A DNA stretch of 64,000 nt from Strongylocentrotus droebachiensis (taxonomy: Eukaryota; Echinodermata; Echinoidea; Camarodonta; Strongylocentrotidae). Shown here one piece after another: positions 12,851 through 24,897 of this stretch (positions within the stretch are counted from its first letter, which is position 1; every line of letters starts with the position of its first letter). The position numbers and the translations under genes were made by a program. Under the pieces are notes generated by a model. The model saw only the letters and a program-made list of their open reading frames with translations. It had not been told where the DNA came from and did not search any database. Location of the stretch: positions 335,214 through 399,213 of the forward strand of contig JAVYIG010001028.1 of the NCBI GenBank assembly GCA_035222895.1. Direction: 5' to 3'.

Positions 12851-13057
12851 TCACACAGCAATTTGTGCTTCTGAAGTTCTTTCCCTATCGGCTGCAGTTT
12901 GGCTAGTTTCGGCGGCCAAGAGCGTGCTCTTTTTCTGTGATCGGCTTCCTCCGGGACCGTTTCGGAAACCTGACGAGTAAGCCGGTCGACCATTGACATT
13001 TGACATGACCCGACTCCCAACTTCTTCCGGGGCGTAGCCATGGATTATGCTGAAGAC
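12851..13057 (-). CDS. GABBR2: GABBR2-like exon: end of helix 7 and cytoplasmic tail with stop
   Basis: The acceptor (TTTCATCCCCTAG) lies at the right distance after the helix 7 exon and continues in phase 0. The joined sequence reads FLPK then VFSIIHG, the usual class C boundary between helix 7 and the tail. The frame runs 68 codons to TGA at 12853-12851, is GC-rich, and encodes a Ser/Gly/Arg-rich tail (RNGPGGSRSQKKS) ending ERTSEAQIAV. I see no heptad pattern, so the coiled coil of vertebrate GABBR2 is not evident. A second open frame starting MATPRKKLG overlaps it but would be out of phase. A weak GT just before the stop could splice onward to the exon at 6206-6350. Confidence 0.75.
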   Translation of the reverse strand, partial: VFSIIHGYAPEEVGSRVMSNVNGRPAYSSGFRNGPGGSRSQKKSTLLAAETSQTAADRERTSEAQIAV

Positions 13058-13136
13058 CTAGGGGATGAAAATGGGAAAACATGACGATTTTTTTTCTTCT
13101 TCAAACGTGTATGAGCGTCATGCCAGACGGACCTGG

Positions 13137-13291
13137 GCCCCGTTGCATAAAATTTACCATTGATGGTAACTTTTCCTTCAATGGCAACTACCATGGTAAC
13201 AGGGCTCAACAGCCAATCAAAATCAAGTTTTTCATGGTAGTTACCATTGATGGCAAAGTTACCATCAATGGTAAGTTTTGTGCGACGGGGC
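13137..13291. mobile_element. foldback MITE, GCCCCGTYGCAYAAAA ends
   Basis: The two ends form long inverted repeats: GCCCCGTTGCATAAAA then TTACCATTGATGGTAAC on the left, mirrored on the right with few mismatches. About 155 bp, noncoding. It lies 80 bp before the acceptor of the receptor's tail exon, inside its short 0.85-kb upstream intron. Confidence 0.85.
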
Positions 13292-13864
13292 ACTGGTGCG
13301 ATTATTATTATTGTTATTACACAGGATAATCTCTAAATAATCATAGATTTATTTAAAAAAAATTATAATGTGTTTTTTTTTCTTTTTCAATGAAGCAAAC
13401 GTTGATGGAAGACCTCTTAATTTCAAAGTTAATAAATATATCATCTTCACGCATCTCAAAATTGAATATAAAGAAAGGAAAATAAATAGTTTCAATGAGC
13501 TTCACATATCATGTGTTTTTTCAAAATCCGTAACAAAGTCGTCATCAAAATGCACCATGTATTTTGATGACAACTTTGTTGCGGTAGCATCACTACTAAC
13601 ATCTGAATCTATACCTATAGGACAGAGAACTGTCCCAGTGGAATTAAAGTATTAACTATTAAGGATTTCACAATAATTATTATAACGGGGAAAGATATAA
13701 AACTCCCAATATTCAGGAAGGTATAATATAAACAGACAATCAGATGTTAATATTTTACAATATGGTCACAAATGTTGTCCATGTGACGTGTTAGTCGCCA
13801 ACATGACACATTTTTTCAAATTTTGAATTGGGAGGGGGGGTGCGTGCCCTAACCCCGCCACTTA

Positions 13865-13885
13865 CCCCCCCCCCCCCCCCCCCCC
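13865..13885. repeat. run of 21 C (G21 on receptor sense strand)
   Basis: A homopolymer that places 21 G in the receptor pre-mRNA, 21 nt after the end of the helix 6-7 exon. Confidence 0.95.
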
Positions 13886-13906
13886 AGGAAATGGCTACAA
13901 ACTCAC

Positions 13907-14099
13907 TTTTGGCAGAAAGAGCAGAGCAAGGGTTAGCGTTGTACAGAAGAGGATGAGACCAGCTATGATGGCGTAGCTATAGCTGCTATTCTCAGCTAAG
14001 AGGAAGGAGAGAGGCACACCTAGCGCGCTGAAAATTACTACCGTGTAAATCGATACCCCGATATACCGGCTATCGTTCAAGGCAGGAATGCTCACGTTC
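13907..14099 (-). CDS. GABBR2: GABBR2-like exon: third cytoplasmic loop to helix 7
   Basis: Acceptor TTTTCTCTACAG, donor AAA/GTGAGT. One nucleotide completes the Arg codon of the previous exon, followed by 64 codons. It begins NVSIPALNDSRYIGVSIY, almost the exact GABBR2 sequence between helices 5 and 6, and so is the best evidence for subunit 2 identity. Helix 6 (TVVIFSALGVPLSFLL), a short third extracellular loop (AENSSYSY) and helix 7 (AIIAGLILFCTTLTLALLF) follow, ending LPK. In this family the third cytoplasmic loop and the helix 6 region contact the G protein. The exon is clean, with no frameshift or stop. Confidence 0.95.
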
Positions 14100-15040
14100 C
14101 TGTAGAGAAAAGGAAATAAAAGACAACATTTAAACAAATCAAGAACTAAATTGAATGATAGGAAGAATAACGGGTGTTTTAGGAATATGGACAGCAAAAT
14201 AATGTCTTTGACACATTTCTTCTGCTCATTGCTGGTCAAGTTTTATTTCGAAAGCCTGTTACTTTAACCCGTCCAGGGGAGTGTTTCACAAAACCATATT
14301 ACATTGTAGCGTTTCAACATGTTTCACTAATTGTAAAATGTATAATCCAGATACGTGTCAGCGTAGATCTGATTATCTGAGAGCAAAATGTTTTCAGGAA
14401 ATAACCCGGGGTAGGGTTATGTGTCCAATTCGGTTTCCCATCAAGAAATGCTAGCTAGTGCTTTGGGAGATTTTTATGGAAATGTCTTATCCCTGTCTTA
14501 CTTTACATCAGGTTACAAAATGTGATTATCCAAGCCGTGCACATTTCATGTCCGCCCGTATGTTTTATTAAATTTGTAAACTGGATGTCGACAAGCATTT
14601 TCGTTAATGGAGCAACTTCCGAATTTGGGGAAACTTTCTGCTAGCTACAAAACGTGTTATGTATTGTTCGTGTTTGCGATGTAATAAATACAGTGGCGGA
14701 AGAACTAAAAGAATACTTAAAATATATCCTCAAAGTACAAACATACGTTTAGTATTTGTAATCATGTTTCAATGATGAGAAATAACGGATTAACATTAAA
14801 TTTCCCTTGTATTTCAGTTTGTAGTTGAGAAATATTGATCAATATTAGTTTTCGTAATTTGTTCAGCGGGTGGTCAAGATATTTACATCTGTGTGACAAC
14901 ACTCTGTATGGAGGGACTCGCCTAAAGACAGTGCCATTGATTAGGATATTTTGACCGACCAGGTTCGAGTTGGGTACAATAGGGACTTTTAGATTTGCGT
15001 GGACTGATACGTGTGACGTCCATTCAAGGCAGTGCATTAA

Positions 15041-15542
15041 AGGTATTACAAAGTTTTGGTATGGGTTCATGAATTTGGTTCAAATGAACATATTGGAAGC
15101 ATATGCGATCCTACAACATTAAGTGATCGTTGTCGCGTTTGAAATCGAGTTTAAAGTTATGAAATTGTAAATAATAAAATCTTTATGTTGTATAGCGCCC
15201 TCTCAAGGTCAAGATATGAATTAAGCTAAAAAACAATGTTTCCTGACTAAAATCGACCGATTTGCTATTCCCATTTGGAAATTATATATCACAACTACAT
15301 ATTCTGAGATTTTCATGGTCGCAGCTACCATCGTACGGCCGTAGGCGCTATTTGAAATTTATCAAAATTTACCGGGAGCACCGGTAAATCTTTATATTCA
15401 ATTTTTCTCGAAAGCAGAAGTGTTTTAGGGGTTAACATTTCTAGTGCTTATAATACATCCACAGGGGCATCCAAATGTATCAAAATTGTAAAGAATCACA
15501 ATCCACCCAATTTTCAAAATTTCCCAAAACTTTGTAATACCT
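15041..15542. mobile_element. TTAA-flanked inverted-repeat element, copy 1
   Basis: 502 bp bounded by TTAA (15037-15040 and 15543-15546) with ends AGGTATTACAAAGTTTTGG and its near-perfect complement. Inside are landmarks shared with the copies at 18633 and 29020: GCATATGCGATCCTACAA, CCCTCTCAAGGTCA and the palindromic CCGGGAGCACCGG. TTAA duplication is the hallmark of piggyBac-type insertion. It has no ORF, so it is non-autonomous. It is the longest and most complete of the three. Confidence 0.9.
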
Positions 15543-17410
15543 TTAAAAGGACGTCGATCGTAGCAATCCACATTGTCTTCGTGCGAATCTAAAAGTCCCT
15601 AATATGGCAATTACTGCTTCGTTGTGCACACATCAAACATAAAAGTATGAAATAAGTAAATAAATATTTTAAAAATAGGCCTTGTAGTGACTAGCTGAAA
15701 CCAAGTCGGTAAAACTCTGTGTATAGCTAGCTCTGACTGAAGATATGGTCTACCGCCATATGCGGTAGTTCGATGGAATCAGATGAACGCGATGCGTACT
15801 GTCGGCCTGGTCAGCGAGAACGAACAATGGTTGAGGGTCGTTGGCATGGCTGGTTGGTGGTTGATGGTGTCGATGGTGTCGATGGTATTGGCCATCGGGA
15901 GCGCGAAGTCGTCACTGCAACATTGTTATGAATGACAAAAGCCATGTTACAGTGCCGACGTCAAGCCCCAAATCGCCCTTGTTTCGAAGTCATCATCCTC
16001 TTCAACGTCGTCCTTCTCCTTTTCTCTCTGGTCAGATCACTTCTTGGACTTATCTATGTCAACATCGTAGGGTCTCCTCCTTCTCCCTATTCTTCGTCTA
16101 TCCTGTCCCGGAACTTCTCTCTGTCTTCTATTTCTTCCTATGGGATATTCTCATTTTTTTCATTCTGTATCTTGGATTTTCTTAGAACAAAATAACGAAA
16201 ATGTAATCTCTCCTTACGATGTCCTTTTTTACTCTAATGTTCCTTAAATTTTCATTCAGCATGTTCTGGGAAATTGTCAATTGCTTACATTTTTACATTT
16301 ATCATACCTATAAATCTTGTATCAACGAATATAATGCCCTGCTGCCCAACACACGAAATAGTACCAGGCAGATGAAGTTTCTGGAAAGTAAATACATTTG
16401 AATCCCGTACTTCCAGAATCCAAACAGAAAGTTTTTACTCTGTGTTTGTTTCATTGCACAACGAAACCATCTTCTTCCGCCCCCCCCCTTTCATTTCAGC
16501 CGTATTCCCTTGACACATCACTGTGTTCATCTCCCTAAAAGGCTCTCATGGCCAGGGCATGCGAAACCATTTTCTTTTTAGGAAGCTTGCATCAAGAATA
16601 CACACTCGGCTCGGGGTACCATTGCACAATATTTAAACTGTCCCGTATACTCTCTGCTTCAACTGGGACATTTTGTTTTAGCCGACAAAGAAATTGAGTA
16701 TATCCAAACATCTAACATGTCTGCATACAATATTAGACAAAAGGAGATTTTATTCAACTTGACATTTTGTATCAAGGGCATCGTAGGTGAAACTATCTTG
16801 CAAGTGATGCAATTGAAACACTTCAAAACAGCTCCCTAGGCAAATGACGGCTCAGATCCAAAGTTTTAAAGGGCAAGAGTTTTTCTCTCCTGTGTATTTT
16901 GAGAACACAAGACTCGTACAAATAAGCAACACTTGTTTAATTTCCATCTTCAAAAGAAACTCTTTTTGTTCTTACTTCTTTGAACTTGAATAAATAGCTC
17001 TTCTTTTTTTTTTAATTTTCAGGAATGCATTCCAAACATATTATTTCAGGTGTGTTACAACTTTTTGTGTCGAGAACAAAATAATGTAGTGACGTTGAAT
17101 CTTTTCATATTGTGATGTGTTTCACGTTAAAATGTCACCGCTACATGCCACCACTAACATTAATGGCGCATCTTTCACTGTGCCGGTTTCAAACAGATTA
17201 TGTTATGTTTGATGACAAGTTGGTCCACCGGGAATTATGCGGTGTTCATTCATTTTCATTAATTCATTTCATTTGTTTCAAACACGGTAAGAAGAAAAAA
17301 ACATTCCGCAACTGGGCTGGATTACAATAAGACGGTGAAACAAATACAATTAAATATGGTATACAAATACAAATACATTACAAAATACAAAAAGTACATA
17401 TAAATGTATG

Positions 17411-17412
<2 letters not shown>

Positions 17413-17461
<49 letters not shown>

Positions 17462-17563
17462 GTATGAATGTTGCACACATGTATGTACAAATTAGTGTGA
17501 GTACGTGTGTGTGTGTGTGTGTGTGTCTGTGCGTGTGCGTGTGTGTGTGTTTGTGTGTGTGCG
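17413..17563. repeat. (TA)n then (TG)n compound microsatellite
   Basis: An uninterrupted TA run at about 17413-17461, a 40-bp spacer, then TG/CG dinucleotides at 17502-17563. Confidence 0.95.
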
Positions 17564-18016
17564 TTTTGTAGCCATCTTTTATGCAAGAATCAGCCATCTC
17601 AATAATAATCGAAAAATTGGTGTATGATTGTTTTTTTTTTAAATAGCTTCTTAGGGAGCTATAGTAAACGAATGTAAAATAGAATGTAGCAGTCTAAAAT
17701 AGAGTCAATCATACTGAACAAAACAAAAAAAACAAAAAAAAAATAGTGCGTTAGATCATTTATGAAAGACAATCATCATACTTCATCTTTATTGATCTCA
17801 TCGTTTTCTTCTAAAAAGAGCATTCAAAGAGGTGCATGAGTAAGAGTAAGCATACTTTACCTTCGTGGAAAATCTAGAAACAAGAAAAACCCATCTGACC
17901 TCACTATTCTTCTACAACCATACGAAAAAAAGCAACTAGGTGTAGGAGTTTAAAAGTAAGTATAGTTTGCGTTTTGTTACAATATAGAAACAAGTAAAAC
18001 CACTTGAAACAGAAAC

Positions 18017-18090
18017 AGTGGCGCCAAAAAAAATGGCGCTTCTTTCATGACGCCGCTTAAAATGGCGTCTCTTTCATAGCGCCGCGTTGC
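18017..18090. repeat. tandem ATGGCGYYTCTTTCAT repeats by a splice donor
   Basis: GGCGCC-containing units (TGGCGCCAAAA, ATGGCGCTTCTTTCATGACG, ATGGCGTCTCTTTCATAGCG) repeat with a period of about 30 bp and end 5 bp from the receptor exon at 18095. TGGCGCCAAA also matches the palindromic E2F-type site, probably by chance. Confidence 0.7.
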
Positions 18091-18094
18091 TTAC

Positions 18095-18198
18095 CTTGTC
18101 TGCCACGTGATAAATGTACCAAAGATGAGTAAGAGACCTTTGTAGATGAAAAGCGTCCAGATAAAATACTGCTCATATCTACTGTCGCACGTGTGCTG
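18095..18198 (-). CDS. GABBR2: GABBR2-like exon: second extracellular loop end and helix 5
   Basis: The donor AAG/GTAAGC is clear. The acceptor is either after ACAG (start 18200) or, in phase with the previous exon, after ACAGAG (start 18198). It encodes QHTCDSRYEQYFIW and then helix 5 (TLFIYKGLLLIFGTF), ending ITWQT plus two nucleotides of an Arg codon. The Cys matches the conserved loop-2 Cys that is disulfide-bonded to the top of helix 3 in class C receptors. Compared with other GABBR2 proteins, about 14 residues of acidic loop 2 are missing before the HTC motif. A small upstream exon may have escaped me, and start 18200 would fit such an exon. Confidence 0.92.
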
Positions 18199-18261
18199 CT
18201 CTGTTTTGAAGATTAAATTCGGTCTATCTGGATCAGCCTATACGTGAGAGTGAAGGAAACA

Positions 18262-18271
18262 GAGAGAAAGA

Positions 18272-18311
<40 letters not shown>

Positions 18312-18458
18312 CAGAGATACAGCCATAGAGAGGCACAGAGAGAGACCGAGAGAGACAGAGGGAGAGAAATAATAATAATAATAATAATAATAGCTCACAT
18401 TTATAATGCGCCTTACACTTTGTTTCTACAGACAGACAGAGAGGTGCATGGGGAGAGT

Positions 18459-18489
<31 letters not shown>

Positions 18490-18515
18490 AGAGCGAGAGA
18501 GAGAGAGAGAGAGTG
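18262..18515. repeat. (AG)n and (AAT)n microsatellites
   Basis: AG runs at 18276-18364 and 18455-18515 separated by an (AAT)n block at about 18368-18391. On the receptor sense strand these are CT-rich and lie 60 bp or more upstream of the acceptor at 18198. Confidence 0.95.
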
Positions 18516-18632
18516 GAGAGAGATTTAGCAAGAGTAATACAAATAACGTTTGCATGATTCTAAAGATAACTTAAATTGTTGTTGTAGAATTTTCCATAAC
18601 GATTTTTCAATATATTTCGTATCGTGTGTTGA

Positions 18633-19028
18633 AGGTAATACAATTATTGGAAGCATATGCGATCCTACAATATTTAGTGATCGTTGTCGCGGTTGAAATC
18701 GAGCTTAAAGTTATGAAATTGTAAATAATAACCTTTTTATGTTGTATAGCTCCCTCTCAAGGTCACGATATTAATTAAGCTATAAAACCATGTTTCTTGA
18801 CTAAAATCGACCGACTAGCTATTCCCGTTTGGAAATTTTATATCACAACTACAAAATTTACCGGGAGCACCGGTAAATTTTTATATTCAATTTTTCTCAA
18901 AAGCAGAGTTGTTTTAGGGGCTAAATTTTCTAGTGCTTATAATACATCCACAGGGGCATCTAAATTTATCAGAATTGTAAAGAACTATCCACCCAATTTT
19001 CAAAATTTCCCAAAACTTTGTATTACCT
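18633..19028. mobile_element. TTAA-flanked inverted-repeat element, copy 2
   Basis: 396 bp, same orientation as copy 1. The right end CTTTGTATTACCT and TTAA (19029-19032) are intact. The left end is AGGTAATACAA after a mutated TTGA, and the rest of the left repeat is degraded. About 100 bp present in copy 1 (around 15295-15365) is deleted. Confidence 0.88.
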
Positions 19029-21140
19029 TTAAGAAAAACTTTCATATAAACATGCAACGACGAACTTGGAAAGTATATAAAAAGTGCCATAAAAAACATT
19101 GATTCCCGAACATCATTGTCCCATAAAATATAAGTAATAATATTCTGCATCCATAAAGTTGTCTCAATACCGATTCAGATTCTTTAATGATATTTAATAC
19201 GGAGAAGACGAAAATATAAGTCCTATGATCTTTACAATTACTTATACGCTGACGGATTTTTCCAAGTATGCATCGAGAATACACTCGAATGGAATGCGGT
19301 TTCGAAAAGGTCAAATGCGATATAGGTCGTCATTGAGGGCAAATATCCTTACTAACTGGAGAGGGACGTATCAGAATTAATCATGTCATTCCAACATTAA
19401 TTTTGTAAGTACAGGGCGACGATACATTGTCCCTAAGCGAAGCATAGCTCGTGGAAATTCCGTATAATCCTCCTCTAATTTCCAGCTCATGAAAATGAGA
19501 CAGTGCGAAGGGAATATGAGCTTCCTCCGCAGACTAAACAGATTTGAATCACAAAGATAAAGTAAAGTTTAAGAGATAATGAAGAAATACAGAAGACGGG
19601 GGGGGGGGGCGGGGGCGACGAAATGCCGCCGCATGGAGCGATTAAGTTTAAATCCCGTGATGTGACGGGCAGATTAAATACGTCTTAGACTAATTCAGGT
19701 CGGGAGAAACTACGTGCTCCGCTCGTGCTCTGATTAATTGAATCAAAGTGAATCCCCTGATGAAAAGAGTTCATCTACGGCTCATCTATCAAGCAAAGAG
19801 AAAAGAAAATGATCAAAATAATTCCCTACTCTCTAACGATGGCCTACTAATCCGGAAAGAGTAGAAGGAGCTGACAACAATATTAGTTAGAGACATTATT
19901 TTAAGGAGAGAATGTGCTCGATTCTTCCGTTCCAAACCGAAGCCTTAGGCTATACTTGGAATAATGTCTGTGCCCCGAGATGGCTGTTAACCTTGATATA
20001 TCGCTTGCATATTTCGGCAGACGGTAACGTGGTAAATTAGGTTGATATCGGAAAATATCGAATAGCAGCGCCACAGAACAACAGGCTGTCAAATACTACA
20101 CGATTAATGCGATGAGTAAAGCAAATTTCTTCGAATTAACTGGATTTGAGGGGAAATAGGTTTCGAGTTGCCACATTTCTTTAAATTGCTGCTCATATCT
20201 ATAGCGATGACCGATTCATGAGTGTGAGAGACACGTGTATTTTGGTGCCTTCGGAGAAATTCAATATTAAACTCGCTTACATTATCTCTGCAATAGCCTT
20301 GGGAATCGAGCGATTGAAAATGAGAAGTTTTACGACGAAGCATTGCTTTTTGTCGAGCATGACGATACACATTTCATGTTACCTCCGGGGATACATAGCT
20401 GCATCCATCAATAATGTGCAGTGTATATTGCAGAAGATACAGTTACATAGATTTAAAGACATGTTAGTAGAACAAACGCGAAGAATTTGGGTCACAATGG
20501 GTGTCGCTAGAAATTATACACCTTTTGGCAGTCCCCCCCCCCCCCCCCACCCGCCCCAATACCCCGAGCAGATTTTCCAGATATCTATTCTGTTTGCTTG
20601 TGAATAGCAACAAGAGATACCGCGAATTAAAAGATGCCCCATTATGTTTCATGGTATATGAAACCGAAGATATGAGCGAATGTACTGTTAATACTAAATG
20701 CCCAGGAGGAGGGTAATACAGTGAATAATAATTTGAATTTGTCTGTATTACATTGAGGAGTAAGTAATGTTTGATCTCATAATCATCATTCCTTCAGTTT
20801 TCGCTTTCCTAATACCGGACGTGCTAAATTGTGAATACAAAATTGTTTCAGGCGTTATACTTATCATGGATGCAATGTCTATTTAAGATTTAGTTAATGC
20901 TAACTAAACTGATAATAACCACGTAGAAAAGAAAGGCGCGAAAAACAGAGCAAAGCAAAGAAAGAAAAAAAATGATGGGATTTTAGTTTGATCTGAAAGT
21001 TATGTTTGGCTTATGCAGAAGCAAATGTTGGATAATCTAAAAAAAGAGGACAGTTTCGTTTTAATACTCAGAAAACAAATTTCTTCCTGCAATCTAAAAC
21101 CCTTCTCAGTCTGACGATTTTGGCAAATAGCTACGGTCCA

Positions 21141-21430
21141 GGGGGTGTTTCACAAAGACTAAGACCGACTTAAGTTGGAATTGAACTATGGCAGGCGATT
21201 TATGCCCTTAAAAAGTCTTGAACCAGATGTAAAATTGGAGGTAAAAATCTTAACAACTATGAGATTTAGATTATGTCTTTTTCTTTCAACAATAAACTAT
21301 CAAAAAATGGGAATTCTGTAGATGTATGACGTCCCTTGAGAGACTATTGGTGAGAGCAACCAGTGGCATGAATGGCCTGCCATAGTTCAAGTCCAACTTA
21401 AGTTGATCTTAGTCTTTGTGAAACACCCCC
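21141..21430. mobile_element. foldback element, GTGTTTCACAAAGACTAAGA ends
   Basis: Inverted repeats of about 55 bp begin GGGGGTGTTTCACAAAGACT and continue through CGACTTAAGTTGGA and CTATGGCAGGC, mirrored at the right. 290 bp, no ORF. CAG on both sides may be the target duplication. Its right end is 27 bp from the receptor donor at 21457. A related copy lies at 59569-59802. Confidence 0.9.
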
Positions 21431-21457
21431 CAGTACAGACACGATCGGATCACTCAC

Positions 21458-21580
21458 CCTGACTTCGATGATCTCTACTTGAACTTGTAGTGGGTCGATG
21501 ATCTGCCATACCATGAGGACGGTGATGTCGATGAGGAGGAGAATGCCCACCATGGCGAATAGACGATAATCCTTGATTAC
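21458..21580 (-). CDS. GABBR2: GABBR2-like exon: second cytoplasmic loop and helix 4
   Basis: Acceptor TTCACCTATAG, donor AGG/GTGAGT, 41 codons, phase 0 at both ends. It reads VIKDYRL, then helix 4 (FAMVGILLLIDITVLMVWQ), then IIDPLQVQVEIIEVR. IKD at the loop and WQ..DPL at the end of helix 4 are conserved in GABA-B receptors. Residues after DPL start the second extracellular loop and do not match other GABBR2 sequences closely. Confidence 0.94.
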
Positions 21581-21716
21581 CTATAGGTGAAGAGGATGAG
21601 AGGGCGTGGTCAGATGGAGGGTGATAATGGAGAGACACGCGAGAAAGAGAGAGAGAGAGAGGAAGTGGGAGGGGGTGGGTTTGTAAAGAAAAAGAGAAAG
21701 AAAGACACACTCACTA

Positions 21717-21828
21717 TATGTATCTATCTCTCTCTTTCTGTATCTCTTTCTTCCTATCTCTCTCTCTCTTTCTCTGTCTCTTTATTCACCTTTCTCTCTC
21801 TCTCTCTCTCTCCATTTCTTTCTTTCTC

Positions 21829-21859
<31 letters not shown>

Positions 21860-21886
21860 CTCTTTCTCTTTCTCTCTTTCTCTCTC
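21717..21886. repeat. CT-rich microsatellite
   Basis: Near-continuous CTCTCT/TTTCTC. The plus-strand Leu/Ser ORFs here are artefacts of the repeat. Confidence 0.95.
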
Positions 21887-23049
21887 TGGTAAAACACAGA
21901 TAGCACGTTATTGCTGGTAGGCCCACTTTATTATACAACGCTGCCATTAATTTAAAATCCTGATAGTTTTAATGTTATCAGTATCATAATTTTATTTAGA
22001 CGAGATTCTTTCCAAAAATGAATTTCTTGAAATGCAAACTTTTGACAGATCGATGCGTGTTCGTTCTATACCAATCATGACAAATATGGGGGGGGGGGGG
22101 AGGTTGTGTGTGAATGTGTTTTGTGTTTGCTGTTTTCAGAGAAAAACAAAGTTTTGAATTTCTCTGTCCTTAAATAAGTAATGTTATCAAGTACCTTGGT
22201 AAACTAAGAAATCAATTCACTTCATGTGTGCATTTAGCAATCTAAGACACAATGGAAATTCAATCCAATCTTCCTAAACTGAATGCCTTGGCAAAAAAGT
22301 AAAACACTGTTGTGGTCAGCATATCGCCTTCTTCCGACGACAACAATGATTGATTTAGTTGGGCGCTGGGGGCGGAAAACGAAAATTGCATTCCGGCTGA
22401 TTGATACAAAATCAGCAATGTTTTCCACGAGGAAATACAATCAATGTCATTCTCATAAACTCTCGGACTGGTTCTTTGACCAACAGTTTCAATCATCATT
22501 TTGAAAGAACAATGGACGACTAATTTTACTTAGGGAGTAGCACGTAGGAACTAGGTACGAAAACCGAATTTCTCTCCCTTTTTTTTGGAGGGGGGGGGGG
22601 TGGTCCACCTCTTCTTTTGAGTAATATTCTACTTGCTAGTGCAGTTTATGACGAATGCATCGAAATTTGGAGACTCTCTCATGCATCATTCTTCTTCTTT
22701 CGAAAAGGCCAAGAGGAGCTCCAGTTATTGAATACAGAGTGGATTTTTCTTTGATGCGACATGTTCAGTTTTAGGAATATTTCACTATTCTGCGTTAAGT
22801 GTTACATAATTCTGCCGTTTTCTTTAAGGACCGGTTATATTTCCAGTTATCCTATAGGCCAAAAGGCCATCGAGGGCCCTAGAGGAGGAAACGCGGAGAG
22901 GGCCTGCGGAACGTTGCCGCAGTGATCTTCATTCAGCCATTATGTAGTGCTGTAGCGGGGCTGTAGCTCCGAGGCAAATAAGGTTTACTTATCGAGAAAA
23001 ATGGTCACGGCTACTTTAGGCATTTCATACCTTCTATCGTCATGACATT

Positions 23050-23158
<109 letters not shown>

Positions 23159-24789
23159 ATTGCCTTTTGTTCAGCGTGGTCTTTCGGGACTATTATTGAG
23201 AGAACCTCTCACGAAACAAATATTTGTTCAGACAGGATGAAAAATAGGATTTTTCAAAGTAGTGTAAAAATAGATGTAACACTGTTTTCAGTTGATGGAT
23301 TACCTTTGTGATTTGCTTGGCACACTTGGCCTGTTTTTTTACAGAGGTAAATGCCAGTACTTTAACATGGTAAAGACCAAAATCAGGATAATGGGGCGCT
23401 ATCCCCATCATTGTCACGGGTAGCGTATTAGGTCTAGCTATGAAAGGGGAGGGGGTTGAAGTCGGGAATACCATGGAGGGGGTATGCCCCCCCCCCCCTC
23501 TCGAGATTATAATCTACCCTGCCTCCCTGAATCTCCACCTCTCTCTCTCTCTCTCTCCCTCTTTATCTCTTTCGCACATCTCTCCCTCACCTCTTATTGC
23601 CTGCCCCTTAATTGGCGCGGCGTATGGGGGGGGGGGGGGCAAGTTGCCCTTCTACTAAAGTCTGTTCAGGAAAACAATAAATAAAATAATCCTGGTATCA
23701 TATATCATATGATTTACCTCCCTTATTCTTAGCGATAAATTAAAATCGATTTTTAAAGCACGGTTTATAGTGATATAAAACAAGCTGTGAAAAAGTTTAA
23801 GAAATAAATCATGTATAAATGTTAGATAAGAATGCGAAAAAGATAGAGAATTACAAAAATAAACGAATGAATGGAAGTGTTTTCAGAAGATTACATACAA
23901 TGATAACTATCCTACTTTCCGCGGTCTCACTCCACATGTTAATACTGGATAAATCAGATTGTGATGTACAAATAGAATAATAAAGTAAAATAATTTCATA
24001 AATAAAGGTGGGGGTATGAATCAAAACGAAGGGTCAACAAAAGTGGGGTAGACTTTGTAGTACATGCACAGACAAACCAAAAACATATTCGAACTCTGAA
24101 CAACAGGCTTCCCGGAAGAATAAATAAAGACCTGAATGTAGGATAACTGAAAATAACAGGAAATGTAAATATTATTTGAAGAAACAGGACTTCCAGTTAT
24201 TGTCAGTTCAGAGAGAAACGAGTGGAAATATCATCGACTTTTGGGAGAGGAAATTATCTCGAGCGGAATTCTTTTATTTCAAAACGACTTCGAATGCGCT
24301 AATGGGAATAGCAAGGTAATTCGGGATCATCGGCGATATAATTGCAAATTGATGTAAATCAACAGAATATTATGTATTTCGCCGGAAGCAGCCTTCAAAC
24401 AAATTCATCTTTTTCTTTCTCAATTGCGTTTATAGAAGGGTCTGAGGACTTACATTATGTATGAGGAAACGGTAAGAGCTACTCTAGCTAAAAGTGAGTG
24501 ATCTCCTCTACAAATGGGAATATTATATGGGGTGGGTCTTCTCTGGCTGAAGGCATTTTTTTCTGAAGATAATTTCAAACAGGATTAAATTTATCCCTTT
24601 CCTGCCGATAGAGATGTGATACTACTTCAATGTCTAGAAGTGTTTCAGTAACAGCTAAATGTTCTATCACCGAATACACTGCTTTAGTGATAAATATTTA
24701 AAAGGTTACAATGAATAATTGTCCACTAAACATGCAACCATTTTTTTTTTTTAAGAATATGAGCGTTTTTGATCATTTTTATTTCTTAC

Positions 24790-24897
24790 CCTTTTCTGCA
24801 GTTTCTTGTTTGTGAATATGCTGTATACTCTCCATGTTTTAGAAAACATTGCTCCAAACGATAGTGTGAAACCTATAGAAAATATCCACGTTCTGGC
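24790..24897 (-). CDS. GABBR2: GABBR2-like exon: helix 3
   Basis: Acceptor TTTTTCTTACAG, donor AGG/GTAAGA, 36 codons, phase 0 at both ends. It encodes ARTWIFSIGFTLSFGAMFSK followed by TWRVYSIFTNKKLQKR: helix 3 and the start of the second cytoplasmic loop. RTW at the start and FGAMF..TWRV at the end are diagnostic of GABA-B receptors. The basic loop continues directly into the next exon (VIKD). Confidence 0.95.

Larger units (their letters stand above)
14100..18094 (-). other. GABBR2-like intron (4.0 kb)
   Basis: It holds a TTAA-flanked inverted-repeat element (15041-15542), a TA/TG microsatellite (17413-17563), a small GGTGTCGAT repeat near 15860 and, next to the upstream donor, GGCGCC-containing repeats at 18017-18090. 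No exon was seen. Confidence 0.75.
18199..21457 (-). other. GABBR2-like intron(s), possibly hiding a micro-exon
   Basis: 3.26 kb with (AG)n tracts, element copy 2 (18633-19028) and a foldback element (21141-21430). I searched for the missing loop-2 segment without success. A GC-richer stretch at 19590-20090 gave no defensible exon. Confidence 0.65.

Noticed and set aside
12841..13041. 66-codon ORF MATPRKKLG... as a separate gene
   Set aside because: It overlaps the receptor's tail exon in another frame, and the receptor frame joins in phase with FLPK and has the acceptor.
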